From: Herbaspirillum sp. LeCh32-8 | GTDB taxonomy: Bacteria > Pseudomonadota > Gammaproteobacteria > Burkholderiales > Burkholderiaceae_D | Length of the DNA stretch: 64,000 nt | Reading direction: 5' to 3' | Assembly: GCF_017814915.1 (NCBI RefSeq) | Contig: NZ_JAGIPZ010000003.1 | Span: 62,001-126,000, forward strand | Part shown: piece by piece, positions 7,621 through 16,277 of the stretch | Layout of the letters: every line of letters starts with the position of its first letter | Numbering within the stretch: position 1 is the stretch's first letter | Translations under genes and position numbers: made by a program | The notes under the pieces: generated by a model | The model's database searches: none | The model's input: only the letters and a program-made list of their open reading frames with translations | What the model was told of the DNA's origin: nothing

Positions 7621-9306
7621 TCAGGCGGCATGGGCCGGGCGCAACTGCCTGATCACAAAGCCATAGAGCTGCGGCTCGGCCAGCGGCCGGCTGTAGAAAT
7701 AGCCCTGGATCTCGTCGCAGGCCAGACGCTTGAGCCATTCACGTTGCTCGAAGGTCTCCACGCCCTCGGCGATAACATCGATGCCCAGCGTGTGGCCCAG
7801 GCCGATGACGGCCTGCACGATGGCGGCGTCATGGGAATTGGGTTTCAGTTGACGCACGAAAGACTGGTCGATCTTGAGCTTGTCGATGGGAAAACGCTTC
7901 AGGTAGGACAGGCTGGAGTAGCCGGTGCCGAAATCGTCGATGGACAACTTCAACCCCAGCGCGCGCAGGCGGTGCAGCAAGGCGATGGCGACTTCGGTCT
8001 GCTCCATCACCGCGCCTTCGGTGATTTCCAGTTCGAGGCTGGACGGCTTGATCCCGGTGCGCTCAAGCAGCGCCTCGATCTTGCGATAGAAGTCGGGATG
8101 GCGGAACTGCCGCGCCGAAATGTTCACCGCCACCACCAGGTCGCGGCCGCTCACTTCGCGCAGCGCGAGGATCTGCCAGCAGGCGCGTTCCAGCACCCAT
8201 TCGCCGATGGCGATCACCAGTCCCGACTCTTCGGCGATGGGGATGAATTCGCCCGGCGGCACCAGCTTGTCATCGCGACGCCAGCGCACCAGCGCCTCGA
8301 AGCCCAGCAGCTCTCCATCGGCCAGGCGCTGTTGCGGCTGGAAATGCAGCTCCAGCTCATCGCGCTCGACCGCGTGCATCAGCTGCGCCTCCAGGTCGAC
8401 GCGGCGGCTGGCCTGCGCGTTGAGCTCTTCCGAATACGCCACCAGCGCGCCGCCACCCTGCGCCCGCGCCGACTGCAAGGCGGCATCGGCATTACGCAGC
8501 AACGTGGCCGGCGCCTCTCCGTGGCGGGGATATTCGGCGGCGCCCAGGCTGAGATTGGAAAACACCTCGTGCATGCGGCCGCGATAGGGGCGCTGCATTT
8601 CCGCCTGCAACGCCGACAGCGCGCGTGCGAAGGCGGGCGACTGTACGGTGTGGCGATACAGGATCACGAAATTGGCGCCGTCCAGGCGGAACACTTCGCC
8701 GTCGTGCGCCGCCACCAGGGTGCGCAGGCGGCCGGCGATGTCGAGCATCATGTGGTCCGCAAACTCATGGCCGTAGGCGCCGATGACGCGCTCGAAGCGA
8801 TCGACGCTGCCCAGCACCACCACGTGGCTGCGACCGCGCAGGTCCTGCAGGCTGCGCTCCAGCGAGCGACGGTGGCCCAGGCCGGTCAGCGGATCGTGCG
8901 CGGCCTGGTGCGCCAGCGCGTCCTCGGAGCGAAAGCGCGCCCAGATGTGGTACATCATGAACAGGGCGGTGGTCAGCGCCAGCAGGTTGAACCAGTGCAC
9001 CAGGCGGGCGATGCGGTTGATGTTGACGTCCACCATGCCGCCTTCGCGCAGCAGCTCGGCGACGTCGCGCATGTTCTGCGCCGACAGTTCCCAGTGCACC
9101 AGCGGCTGGGCGGCGTTGCGGATATTCTCCACGGTCTGCTGCATGAAGACCGACAGGCCGATGCCGCAAGCCACCACGATGGTCAGCAACAGGTAGATCG
9201 GCCAGCGCGCGTGGCGCGCCAGCAAGTGGCGCAGGCGTTGGTCCTGGCCCAGGCGCATGCCCTGCTCCCAGGCGCCCGGCGCACGACCTTCCAAGAGATT
9301 TTCCAT
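7621..9306 (-). CDS. Membrane GGDEF-EAL protein, degenerate GGDEF
   Basis: About 561 residues: two membrane helices (about 33-53 and 100-120) around a short periplasmic loop, then a GGDEF domain and an EAL domain. The cyclase motif reads LDGANF instead of GGDEF, so cyclic-di-GMP synthesis is unlikely. The EAL domain keeps EAL (GFEALVRW), NISARQF, ELEITE, DDFGTGYSSL, KIDQSF and EGVET, so phosphodiesterase activity is expected. The start at 9306 has GGAG nine bases upstream; an alternative ATG at 9321 overlaps the stop of the receiver gene as TAATG. Either way it is translationally coupled to that gene. Confidence 0.9.
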   Translation of the reverse strand: MENLLEGRAPGAWEQGMRLGQDQRLRHLLARHARWPIYLLLTIVVACGIGLSVFMQQTVENIRNAAQPLVHWELSAQNMRDVAELLREGGMVDVNINRIARLVHWFNLLALTTALFMMYHIWARFRSEDALAHQAAHDPLTGLGHRRSLERSLQDLRGRSHVVVLGSVDRFERVIGAYGHEFADHMMLDIAGRLRTLVAAHDGEVFRLDGANFVILYRHTVQSPAFARALSALQAEMQRPYRGRMHEVFSNLSLGAAEYPRHGEAPATLLRNADAALQSARAQGGGALVAYSEELNAQASRRVDLEAQLMHAVERDELELHFQPQQRLADGELLGFEALVRWRRDDKLVPPGEFIPIAEESGLVIAIGEWVLERACWQILALREVSGRDLVVAVNISARQFRHPDFYRKIEALLERTGIKPSSLELEITEGAVMEQTEVAIALLHRLRALGLKLSIDDFGTGYSSLSYLKRFPIDKLKIDQSFVRQLKPNSHDAAIVQAVIGLGHTLGIDVIAEGVETFEQREWLKRLACDEIQGYFYSRPLAEPQLYGFVIRQLRPAHAA

Positions 9307-9320
9307 TACGCGTTTCTCCA

Positions 9321-9692
9321 TTACGCTGTTGAAGGTTTCTCCAGCAACTGCTCGATCTGCTCGACCATCGCATTGGCGTCGAACGGCTTGCCCATGAAGC
9401 CGGCGTTGCCGGCGGCGGTGACGCGCGCCTGCAGCGCGGCCGAAGGATAGGCGGTGATCACGATCACAGGAACGGCAAGGCGGCGGCAGCGGATGAACTC
9501 CAGCAGTTCGATGCCGCTCATGCCCGGCATCTGCACGTCGGTGATGATGCAATCGGCATCCTCCCAGGCGTGCGCGGCCACGAAGGCATCGGCCGAGGCA
9601 TAGCTGGCGACGGCCATGCCGAGCGACCTTACCAGCGCCGACAGCGCATCGCGCATCGAACCATCGTCATCCACTACCGCGATCTTGCTCAT
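9321..9692 (-). CDS. Single-domain response regulator (REC only)
   Basis: 123-residue receiver with the DDD pocket near residue 8, acceptor Asp in IITDVQMPG, Thr in VITAYP and Lys in GKPFDA; there is no output domain. A GTG at 9701 has a better-spaced AGGA site and would add three residues. The sequence resembles FixJ-type receivers. The downstream EAL protein starts at or inside its stop, so it probably modulates cyclic-di-GMP turnover by protein contact. A palindromic site of the shared TCATAC/GTATGA type lies 86 bp upstream. Confidence 0.88.
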   Translation of the reverse strand: MSKIAVVDDDGSMRDALSALVRSLGMAVASYASADAFVAAHAWEDADCIITDVQMPGMSGIELLEFIRCRRLAVPVIVITAYPSAALQARVTAAGNAGFMGKPFDANAMVEQIEQLLEKPSTA

Positions 9693-9777
9693 TGTTGTCA
9701 CTGCCTGTTCCTTTACTGTGCCGCGGCGTGGCGCCGACGGTAGCTTGCAGATTAGCAACCGGCAAGCGCGCCGAAAA

Positions 9778-9793
9778 TCATACGTTGGTATGA
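9778..9793. promoter_or_regulatory. Palindromic operator candidate A (TCATAC-GTTG-GTATGA)
   Basis: Perfect 6-bp arms around GTTG. It lies between the FixJ-type regulator gene and the REC/EAL operon that reads leftward from 9692. A TAATCT hexamer on the minus strand (9749-9754) is centred 34 bp from the palindrome, placing the site near -44, a classic activator position. The same element recurs before three other genes between 11.9 and 18.6 kb. Confidence 0.65.
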
Positions 9794-9891
9794 GAGCAAA
9801 GAAGGCGGGGATGACAATACGTAAAGAAAGCTTAGGGAACGGTCAGGATGCCGGCCTGCCAGGCCTGCCATGTCGGCGGCGCCGGCCGCCG

Positions 9892-10539
9892 TCAGGCAGA
9901 CGGCTTGAGGCCGCCAAGCTCCAGCACCTGCGCCATGCGCACCAGATCGGCGAAGGTCTTGGCCTGCATCTTCTTCATGGCATGGCCGCGGTGGATCTTG
10001 ACCGTCACCTCGCTGGTGCCGAGTTCGCCGGCGATCTGCTTGTTCAGCAGGCCGCTCACGGCCAGCCACATCACCTCCGTCTCGCGTGGGGTCAGGCCGG
10101 CATAACGCGCATACAGGCCCGAGTTGGCCTGGCGCTGTTCGAGCTGGCGCCGGTCGCGTTCGTGGGCCGAGGCCACCGCGTCCAGCAGATCCTGGTCGCG
10201 AAACGGCTTGGTCAGGAAATCGATCGCGCCGGCCTTCATGGCGCGCACGCTCATCGGAATGTCGCCGTGCCCGGTCATCAGAATCACCGGCATGGTTTCG
10301 CCGGAGCGCGCCAGCTCGGCCTGGAAGTCGAGCCCGCTGATGCCGTGCAGGCGTACGTCCAGCAGCAGGCAGCCGGGAACGTCGGCAGCCGGGCGCTGCA
10401 GGAAGGCGGCGGCGCTAGCGTAGCCGCGCACCTGCAGGCCGACCGAGCGCAGCAGGCTGTCGAGCGCGCTGCGCAGCGACTCGTCGTCGTCGACGATGTA
10501 GACGATGGGGTCGCCGGCCGGTTTGGTCGCAGGCGTCAT
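9892..10539 (-). CDS. FixJ-type response regulator (REC + LuxR HTH)
   Basis: 215 residues. The receiver has IVDDDES, acceptor Asp in LLLDVRLHG, LMTGHGD and FLTKPF. The C-terminal LuxR-type helix-turn-helix is complete (LTPRETEVMWLAVSGLLNKQ then VTVKIHRGHAMKKM). It starts at 10539 inside the kinase gene's last codons (ATGA overlap), so the two form one transcript. It is the best candidate to bind the TCATAC-N4-GTATGA sites nearby. Confidence 0.93.
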   Translation of the reverse strand: MTPATKPAGDPIVYIVDDDESLRSALDSLLRSVGLQVRGYASAAAFLQRPAADVPGCLLLDVRLHGISGLDFQAELARSGETMPVILMTGHGDIPMSVRAMKAGAIDFLTKPFRDQDLLDAVASAHERDRRQLEQRQANSGLYARYAGLTPRETEVMWLAVSGLLNKQIAGELGTSEVTVKIHRGHAMKKMQAKTFADLVRMAQVLELGGLKPSA

Positions 10540-11630
10540 GTCGCCGCTCCCGCCGGCGGCGTCGGCAGGCTGAACGCCATGGCTGCGCCGCCGGGCTCAC
10601 GGTTCCAGGCGCGGATGACGCCGCCGTGCGTCTCGATGATGGAGCGGCAGATCGGCAGGCCCATGCCCATGCCGTCCTGCTTGGTGGTGAAGAAGGCGTC
10701 GAACAGGCGCTTGAGGTCATCGGGCGCGAAGCCCGGGCCGCTGTCGGCGATCTCGACCACCACGACGGACGCGCCGTCGCGCTCATCTCGCCGGGTGAAC
10801 GAACGCACGTCGATGCGACGCTCGCGCGCGCCGGCGCCGGCCATGGCCTGGGCCGCGTTCATCACCAGGTTGATCACCACCTGCTGCAGCTGGATCTTGT
10901 CGGCCATGACGGCAGGCAGATCGGCCTGCAGCTCCATCTTCAGCGCAGCACCGTGGCGCTGCAGTTCACGGCGCAGCAGGTCGCAGCTTTCGGCCACCAC
11001 CTGGTTGACGTCCAGCGCCGCAAACGACGGCGCGGCCTGGCTGGCCATGGCGCGAATGCGGCGGATCACTTCACTGGCGCGACGGGCATCGCGCTGCATC
11101 GCCTGCACGGCGCTGCGCGCCTCGCCCATGTCGGGTTCGGGCCGGTTCATCCAGCGCAGGCAAGCCTCGCCGTGCGTCTCGATGGCGGCCAGCGGTTGGT
11201 TCACCTCATGGGCGATGGACGCGGCCAGCTCGCCCAGCGTGCTGACGCGGCTGGCATGCGCCAACTGGCCGCGCGCGACATTGAGCGCCTCCTCGCGCTG
11301 CAGCAGGGCCAGCGCGGCGGCTTGTCCCTTCAGGGCCAGAAATGCGGTGATGGCGATGGCCGCCAAGCTCACCAGGCAACGCGCCAGCGCGGCGTCGCTT
11401 TGGTCGAACCCGTGCGAGCTGCCGTAGGCGATCAGCGTGAGCGCGATGCACACCACGGTGACCGCGATTACGCCGCGGCGCGGCCATACCGTCGCCGACA
11501 ACAGCACCACCGCGACGTAGAGTACGGCGATGGCGACGTCCAACGGCGTCAAGGCGTCGACGGCAAAGATCGCCGCTGTCAGCGCCGCTCCCACCACCGG
11601 CACCACCGACGAACGAGCAGAAATGAACAT
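10536..11630 (-). CDS. Membrane sensor histidine kinase of FixL/DctB type
   Basis: 364 residues. The first 110 hold three or four closely spaced membrane helices with almost no periplasmic loop, so the signal is probably sensed within the membrane. The kinase core has H-box ASIAHEVNQPLAAI, N-box INLVMNAAQAM, G1 DSGPGF and G2 DGMGMGLPICRS. The start at 11630 has GGGAG six bases upstream; a longer reading lacks one. It overlaps the FixJ-type regulator by 4 bp. Confidence 0.92.
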   Translation of the reverse strand: MFISARSSVVPVVGAALTAAIFAVDALTPLDVAIAVLYVAVVLLSATVWPRRGVIAVTVVCIALTLIAYGSSHGFDQSDAALARCLVSLAAIAITAFLALKGQAAALALLQREEALNVARGQLAHASRVSTLGELAASIAHEVNQPLAAIETHGEACLRWMNRPEPDMGEARSAVQAMQRDARRASEVIRRIRAMASQAAPSFAALDVNQVVAESCDLLRRELQRHGAALKMELQADLPAVMADKIQLQQVVINLVMNAAQAMAGAGARERRIDVRSFTRRDERDGASVVVVEIADSGPGFAPDDLKRLFDAFFTTKQDGMGMGLPICRSIIETHGGVIRAWNREPGGAAMAFSLPTPPAGAAT

Positions 11631-11814
11631 GCATTCTCCCGGCCGGTTCGACAACGCACCCGCCCGGACGTGCGCCGGATGTGTGCATGGTGCGCGCCCC
11701 TCGCGCTCGAACCGGATCAATCATTATGTTTATCGGGAAGAACCGCGCCTGCAGGCGATTCCCCTTTTTGCAGAACACGAGTATAAATGTGCGACGATCG
11801 AACGGATACGCGTA

Positions 11815-11830
11815 TTACACCAAAGTATAG
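11815..11830. promoter_or_regulatory. Weak operator candidate D
   Basis: On the minus strand CTATAC-TTTG-GTGTAA. It keeps the ATAC-nTTG-GT core of sites A and C but has mismatched outer bases. It lies 185 bp upstream of the kinase gene, so it could serve autoregulation of the kinase/FixJ operon. Confidence 0.35.
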
Positions 11831-11967
11831 GTAGGCCATGGCCGCTTTCAGGGGGAGCGGCGCGAAGGCGAACCCTGCGAACCCTGCGAATCCGGCACGG
11901 CATTCGCATGTAGCGAGAACAAGAACGACCGGTGCGACGCATCGAATTTCCAGACGGAAAAACAGTT

Positions 11968-11983
11968 TCATACTCTCGTATGA
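11968..11983. promoter_or_regulatory. Palindromic operator candidate B (TCATAC-TCTC-GTATGA)
   Basis: Perfect 6-bp arms identical to site A with a different spacer. It lies 66 bp before the MocR start. A TACGAT hexamer (12008-12013) is centred 35 bp downstream, nearly the same geometry as at site A. Confidence 0.65.
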
Positions 11984-12048
11984 TTGGCGCGTCCCGGGCG
12001 CCGGTCCTACGATGCGTTCATCCTGATTTCGCGCCTACGGGAGGCACA

Positions 12049-13536
12049 GTGAAGCTCTATGAACAACTCGCCGACACGATACGTCAACAGATAGAGGACG
12101 GCATCATGCTCGCCGGCGAGAAGATCCCCTCGGTGCGTCGCACCAGCCAGCAATACCAGCTGAGCATTTCGACGGTGATCCGCGCTTACCTGTTGCTGGA
12201 AAGCCGCGGCCTGATCGAGAGCCGTCCCCAGTCCGGTTACTTCGTGCGCACGCACCAGCAAGGTGCGCCCACGCATGCGGACATACCCGCCGCCGCCGGG
12301 CAGATGAGCCGCGACATGGCGCCGGCCGCGCTGGTGCTCTCCAACATGAGGTCGATCAATTCCGAGAACCGCATCCCGCTGGGCTCGCCCTATCCCGACC
12401 CGACGCTGTTCCCGTCGGCGCGCATCAGCCAGCTTGCGCACGGCCTGTACAAGCGCCGCGATCGCCAGGAACTGATGGGCTCGCTGCCGCCCGGCAACCC
12501 GGATCTGATCCGCCAGATTGCGCGCCGCCACCTGGAGACCGGGCTGCCGGTGAACCCTGCGGAGATCGTCGTCACCGAGGGCGCGACCGAGGCGATCAAT
12601 CTGTGCCTGCAAGCCATCTCCCGCCCCGGCGACGGCATCGCGGTGGAGGCGCCCACCTACTACGCGCTGCTGCACGCCATCGAGCGCATCGGCATGCGTG
12701 CCGTGCCCGTGCCTGCCGACGGCGTCAACGGCATCGACCTGCCGTCCCTGCACGCGGTGATCGAGGCCGGCCAGGTGGCCGGCGCGGTGGTCATGCCGAC
12801 CTTCCAGAACCCGATGGGATTCGAGATGCCCGAGCAGCGCAAGCGCGCGCTGGTCGACCTGATGGCGTCGCATCGCCTGCCGCTCATCGAGAACGATGTC
12901 TACGGCGAGCTGCATTACGCAGAACAGCGCCCGCGCACGCTGAAGGCCTTCGATCATCACGGCCTGGTGCTGTACTGCAGCTCCTTCTCCAAGAGCCTCT
13001 CGCCCGAGCACCGCATCGGCTGGACCCTGCCCGGCCGCTATCGCGAAGCGGTCGAGCGCCTCAAGTTCCTGAACACGGTATCGACGCCGTCGCACCCGCA
13101 ACGGGCGATTGCCGAGTACCTGCAAAACGAGGGCTACGATTTCCACCTGCGCCGCCTGCGCAAGACCCTGGCGCAGCAGGAGCGCATCATGCGCGCCACT
13201 GTGCTGCGCTTTTTCCCGGCGGGCACGCAGTGCTCCGAGCCGGGCGGCGGCTATCTGCTGTGGGTGACGCTGCCGCGCAGCATCCTGGCGATGGACTTGC
13301 ATGCACGCGCGCAGGCGGCAGGCATCAGTGTCGCCCCCGGCAACATGTTCAGCACCGACAACGCCTTCGCCCACTGCATCCGCCTCAACTACAGCTTCGC
13401 CTGGGATGCCGGGATCGAACAGGCCGTGCGCCTGCTGGGCGAGATCGCGCATGAACTGGCGGCGCGCGCCCCGGCGCAACCGGTTGCCGAGCCGCCGCGT
13501 CAGGCACCGCTGAACGGACTGACCAAAGCCAGCTGA
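12049..13536 (+). CDS. MocR/GntR-family regulator with aminotransferase-like domain
   Basis: 495 residues. An N-terminal GntR winged helix (IPSVRRTSQQYQLSISTV near residue 30) is linked to a class I aminotransferase fold that binds pyridoxal phosphate; the Schiff-base lysine lies in SSFSKSLSP and the N..NP segment reads PTFQNPMGF. Such proteins sense PLP or amino acids and regulate a neighbouring gene. The start is GTG at 12049 with GGGAGG four bases upstream; the longer ATG-started reading begins inside the operator region. Its last 37 bp overlap the end of the opposite-strand GGDEF-EAL gene. Confidence 0.9.
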   Translation: MKLYEQLADTIRQQIEDGIMLAGEKIPSVRRTSQQYQLSISTVIRAYLLLESRGLIESRPQSGYFVRTHQQGAPTHADIPAAAGQMSRDMAPAALVLSNMRSINSENRIPLGSPYPDPTLFPSARISQLAHGLYKRRDRQELMGSLPPGNPDLIRQIARRHLETGLPVNPAEIVVTEGATEAINLCLQAISRPGDGIAVEAPTYYALLHAIERIGMRAVPVPADGVNGIDLPSLHAVIEAGQVAGAVVMPTFQNPMGFEMPEQRKRALVDLMASHRLPLIENDVYGELHYAEQRPRTLKAFDHHGLVLYCSSFSKSLSPEHRIGWTLPGRYREAVERLKFLNTVSTPSHPQRAIAEYLQNEGYDFHLRRLRKTLAQQERIMRATVLRFFPAGTQCSEPGGGYLLWVTLPRSILAMDLHARAQAAGISVAPGNMFSTDNAFAHCIRLNYSFAWDAGIEQAVRLLGEIAHELAARAPAQPVAEPPRQAPLNGLTKAS

Positions 13537-16256
13537 GGCTGGCGCGACAAGCGTCCCGACTGGTCGCCGCGCAGCAGGAACTGCGCCGCGATGTCCTCCC
13601 GCGGCGCGGGCTTGCCGAACAGGTAGCCTTGGAAGGTCGTGCAGCCTATCTTGCGCAGCGCCGCCCACTGCTCGGCCGTCTCCACCCCTTCAGCCACCAC
13701 GTTCAGGCCCATGCTGTGCGCCAGGCTGACGATGGTGCGCACGATGGAGGAGGCGTGCGGCGTCAGCAGCATGTCCTGCACGAAGGAACGATCGATCTTG
13801 AGCTGGTCCAGCGGCAGCTTCTTGAGGTAGCTCAGCGAGGAATAGCCGGTGCCGAAATCATCCAGCGAGAAGCTCACGCCGACCTCCTTCAACACGCCCA
13901 TCTTGCAGATCAGGTCGTCGACGTCGGTGAGCAACATGCTCTCGGTCAACTCCAGCTTGAGACGGCGCGGATTGGCGCCGGTCCGGTTCAGGATCTCCAG
14001 CACACGCTGCGTGAAATCGGGCTGGCGGAACTGGCGCGCGCTGACGTTGACGGCGATGGTCAAGGGCTCGCTGCTGGCGTCGGCGGCCCACTCCACCAGT
14101 TGTTCACACGCCGTGGCCAGCGCCCATTCGCCGAATTCGACGATCAGGCCGGACTTCTCGGCCTGGGCGATGAAGGCGCCCGGGTAGACCAGGCCGCGCC
14201 GCGGATGGTGCCAGCGCATCAGCGCCTCCACCCCGCTCAGCTTGCCGTCGCTGCCGACGATGGGCTGGTAGTGGAGCAGCAGCTCATGCCGCACCAGCGC
14301 GTGGCGCAGATCGGTTTCCAGCATGGCGATCTGGTCCAGCACTTCCTGCATGTCGGGGCTGAAGAAGCGATAGGTATTGCGGCCGGCGGCCTTGGCTTCG
14401 TACATCGCCATGTCGGCCTGGCGCAGCAAGTCGTTGACGCTGTGGCGCCCGGCCCCGAACAGCACCACCCCCAGGCTGGGGGTGCTGCGCACTTCATAGC
14501 CCTCCATCGTGTAGCCGGCATTGAGCGATGCCAGTATCTTGCGGCACACGAACTGGGCATTGTTCTCGGCCTCCGCCGCATCGGCGCCCAGATCCTCCAG
14601 CAGCACCACGAACTCGTCCCCGCCCAGGCGCGCCACCGTATCGACCTCGCGCGTGACCTGCTTCAGGCGCAACGCCACCAGCTCCAGCAGCCGATCGCCG
14701 ACGTCATGACCCATGGTGTCGTTGAGGGACTTGAAGTTGTCGAGGTCGACGAAGATCACCGCGCCGTGATAGCCGGCGCGACCGCAGCGCGCCACGGCGT
14801 GCTCCAGGCGGTCGAGCAGTAGGCGCCGGTTGGGCAAGTTGGTCAGGCCGTCGTAATAGGCCAGGCGGGCGATCTCTTCCTCGGCCTCCTTGCGCGCGCT
14901 GATGTCCATGCGCGTGCCTACCATGCGCAGCGGCCGGCCTTGCGCATCGCGCTGCACCACCTTGCCGCGGCACTGGATCCAGACCCAGTGGCCGTCCTTG
15001 TGGCGCATCTGGTACTCGGCCTCGAAGGACTGCGCGCTGTCCGCCAGGTGCAGTTTCAGTGCATGGTTCAGCGCCTCCATCTGCTCCGGGTTGACCATGG
15101 CGCGCCATTCGCCGGGCGCGTCGAACTGGCAATCGGCGGCGTAGCCCAGCATCGCATTGCCGCGGGCATCGACGCGACGGGCGTCGCTGGGAATGTGCCA
15201 GTCCCACAAACCGAGGTTGGCGCCGGACAGGGCCAGCTCCATGCGTTCGCTGAGCTCGGCATGATGCGCCTCGCGCTGGCGCGTGAGCTCGCCCAACGCG
15301 CGACGACGACGCTGCATCAGTACCAGCGCCAGCGCGCCCAGCAGGCCGAACACGCACCACATGACCAAGTAGGACAGCGCCAGCTCGTGCCAACCGGCAT
15401 TGATGCGGGCCACGCTGCGCGAGAGACTGATGACGAAGGTCTTGTCCAGCCCCAGCTCGCCCTGGGTGACGGTGCGCTGCACCGCCATGCGGCGCTCGCC
15501 GTCGGGGGCGCTGGCGCGCAACACGCTGGAGACCGCGCCGCCGCGCAGGTGCAGGCGCAGGAAGTCGTCATCGTCGGCGCTGCTGCGCAGCTTGGCGGCG
15601 TTGGCCGGGACGAACAGCAGGCGCCGGCCGTCCTCGCCGGTGATGGCGCTGTTCATGTCGTCGGCGTAGAGCGCGGAGCGCATGACGGCATCGAAATAGT
15701 CCGGATTGAGGATGGCGCTGACGGCGCCTTCAATGCGGCCGTCGGCAGACATGATGGGCATCGACAGCTTGATGTTGAACACGCCCGGCGTGTTCTCGTA
15801 CGGCTGGGAAACGTACATGAGCTTGCGCGAATACATGCGCGCGATCTGCGAGAGAAAGTCGCGGTCGTCCAGGTGCCGGTCCTCGATGTCGTCGGCCGAG
15901 CGGGTGATGCGGCCCTCCGCGTCCAGCAACACGATGGCGCGCACGCCGGGCATGGCGCTCTTGAGCGAGCGCAGCAGCAGGCGTTCGCACTCGGCGTTGC
16001 AGCGGCGGTCATCGGCGGCGGCGCTGCGCGCTGCTTCGAGCGCATTGCGCACGCCCAGGAACTGATGCGCCAGGTTTTCTTCGATGATGTGCGCCTGCAA
16101 TTGCATGCGCGAGGTTTCCGACGCGTTGATCAGGCGCCGTTCCGACCAGACGAAATTGGCGATCAGCAATGCCGTGAACAACAGCACGGCGAAATAGGTG
16201 CTCCACTCGATGACGCTGCGACTGAAGCCGGGTTGTTCAAGTGATTCCCTGTGCAT
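13500..16256 (-). CDS. Cache-PAS-GGDEF-EAL cyclic-di-GMP protein
   Basis: 918 residues: membrane helix at about 18-38, a large periplasmic dCache-like sensor (about 40-290), a second helix near 295-315, a PAS/PAC domain (about 340-460, with WVWIQCRGKV), GGDEF, then EAL. The cyclase motif is intact (RLGGDEFVVLL), as are the EAL residues (GVEALMRW, NVSARQF, DDFGTGYSSL, KIDRSF, EGVET), so it may be bifunctional. GGGAG precedes the start, 21 bp after the stop of the chemoreceptor gene, so the two form an operon. Its 3' end is antisense to the MocR gene. Confidence 0.93.
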   Translation of the reverse strand: MHRESLEQPGFSRSVIEWSTYFAVLLFTALLIANFVWSERRLINASETSRMQLQAHIIEENLAHQFLGVRNALEAARSAAADDRRCNAECERLLLRSLKSAMPGVRAIVLLDAEGRITRSADDIEDRHLDDRDFLSQIARMYSRKLMYVSQPYENTPGVFNIKLSMPIMSADGRIEGAVSAILNPDYFDAVMRSALYADDMNSAITGEDGRRLLFVPANAAKLRSSADDDDFLRLHLRGGAVSSVLRASAPDGERRMAVQRTVTQGELGLDKTFVISLSRSVARINAGWHELALSYLVMWCVFGLLGALALVLMQRRRRALGELTRQREAHHAELSERMELALSGANLGLWDWHIPSDARRVDARGNAMLGYAADCQFDAPGEWRAMVNPEQMEALNHALKLHLADSAQSFEAEYQMRHKDGHWVWIQCRGKVVQRDAQGRPLRMVGTRMDISARKEAEEEIARLAYYDGLTNLPNRRLLLDRLEHAVARCGRAGYHGAVIFVDLDNFKSLNDTMGHDVGDRLLELVALRLKQVTREVDTVARLGGDEFVVLLEDLGADAAEAENNAQFVCRKILASLNAGYTMEGYEVRSTPSLGVVLFGAGRHSVNDLLRQADMAMYEAKAAGRNTYRFFSPDMQEVLDQIAMLETDLRHALVRHELLLHYQPIVGSDGKLSGVEALMRWHHPRRGLVYPGAFIAQAEKSGLIVEFGEWALATACEQLVEWAADASSEPLTIAVNVSARQFRQPDFTQRVLEILNRTGANPRRLKLELTESMLLTDVDDLICKMGVLKEVGVSFSLDDFGTGYSSLSYLKKLPLDQLKIDRSFVQDMLLTPHASSIVRTIVSLAHSMGLNVVAEGVETAEQWAALRKIGCTTFQGYLFGKPAPREDIAAQFLLRGDQSGRLSRQPQLALVSPFSGA

Positions 16257-16277
16257 GATGGACTCCCGGTGTGCAGT

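Larger units (their letters stand above)
11631..12048. other. 418-bp divergent intergenic region
   Basis: Lies between the FixL-type kinase (leftward) and the MocR regulator (rightward). It holds a perfect TCATAC-TCTC-GTATGA palindrome (11968-11983), a weaker related site (11815-11830), a 9-bp direct repeat CGAACCCTG in two and a half copies (11869-11891), and GGGAGG before the MocR start. I see no gene. Confidence 0.7.

Noticed and set aside
7630-9450. 606-codon plus-strand ORF antisense to the EAL protein
   Set aside because: Shadow frame of a well-supported gene; no domain and biased composition.
11869-11891. CGAACCCTG repeated two and a half times as a variable-number repeat
   Set aside because: Too few copies to claim function; noted only in the gap description.
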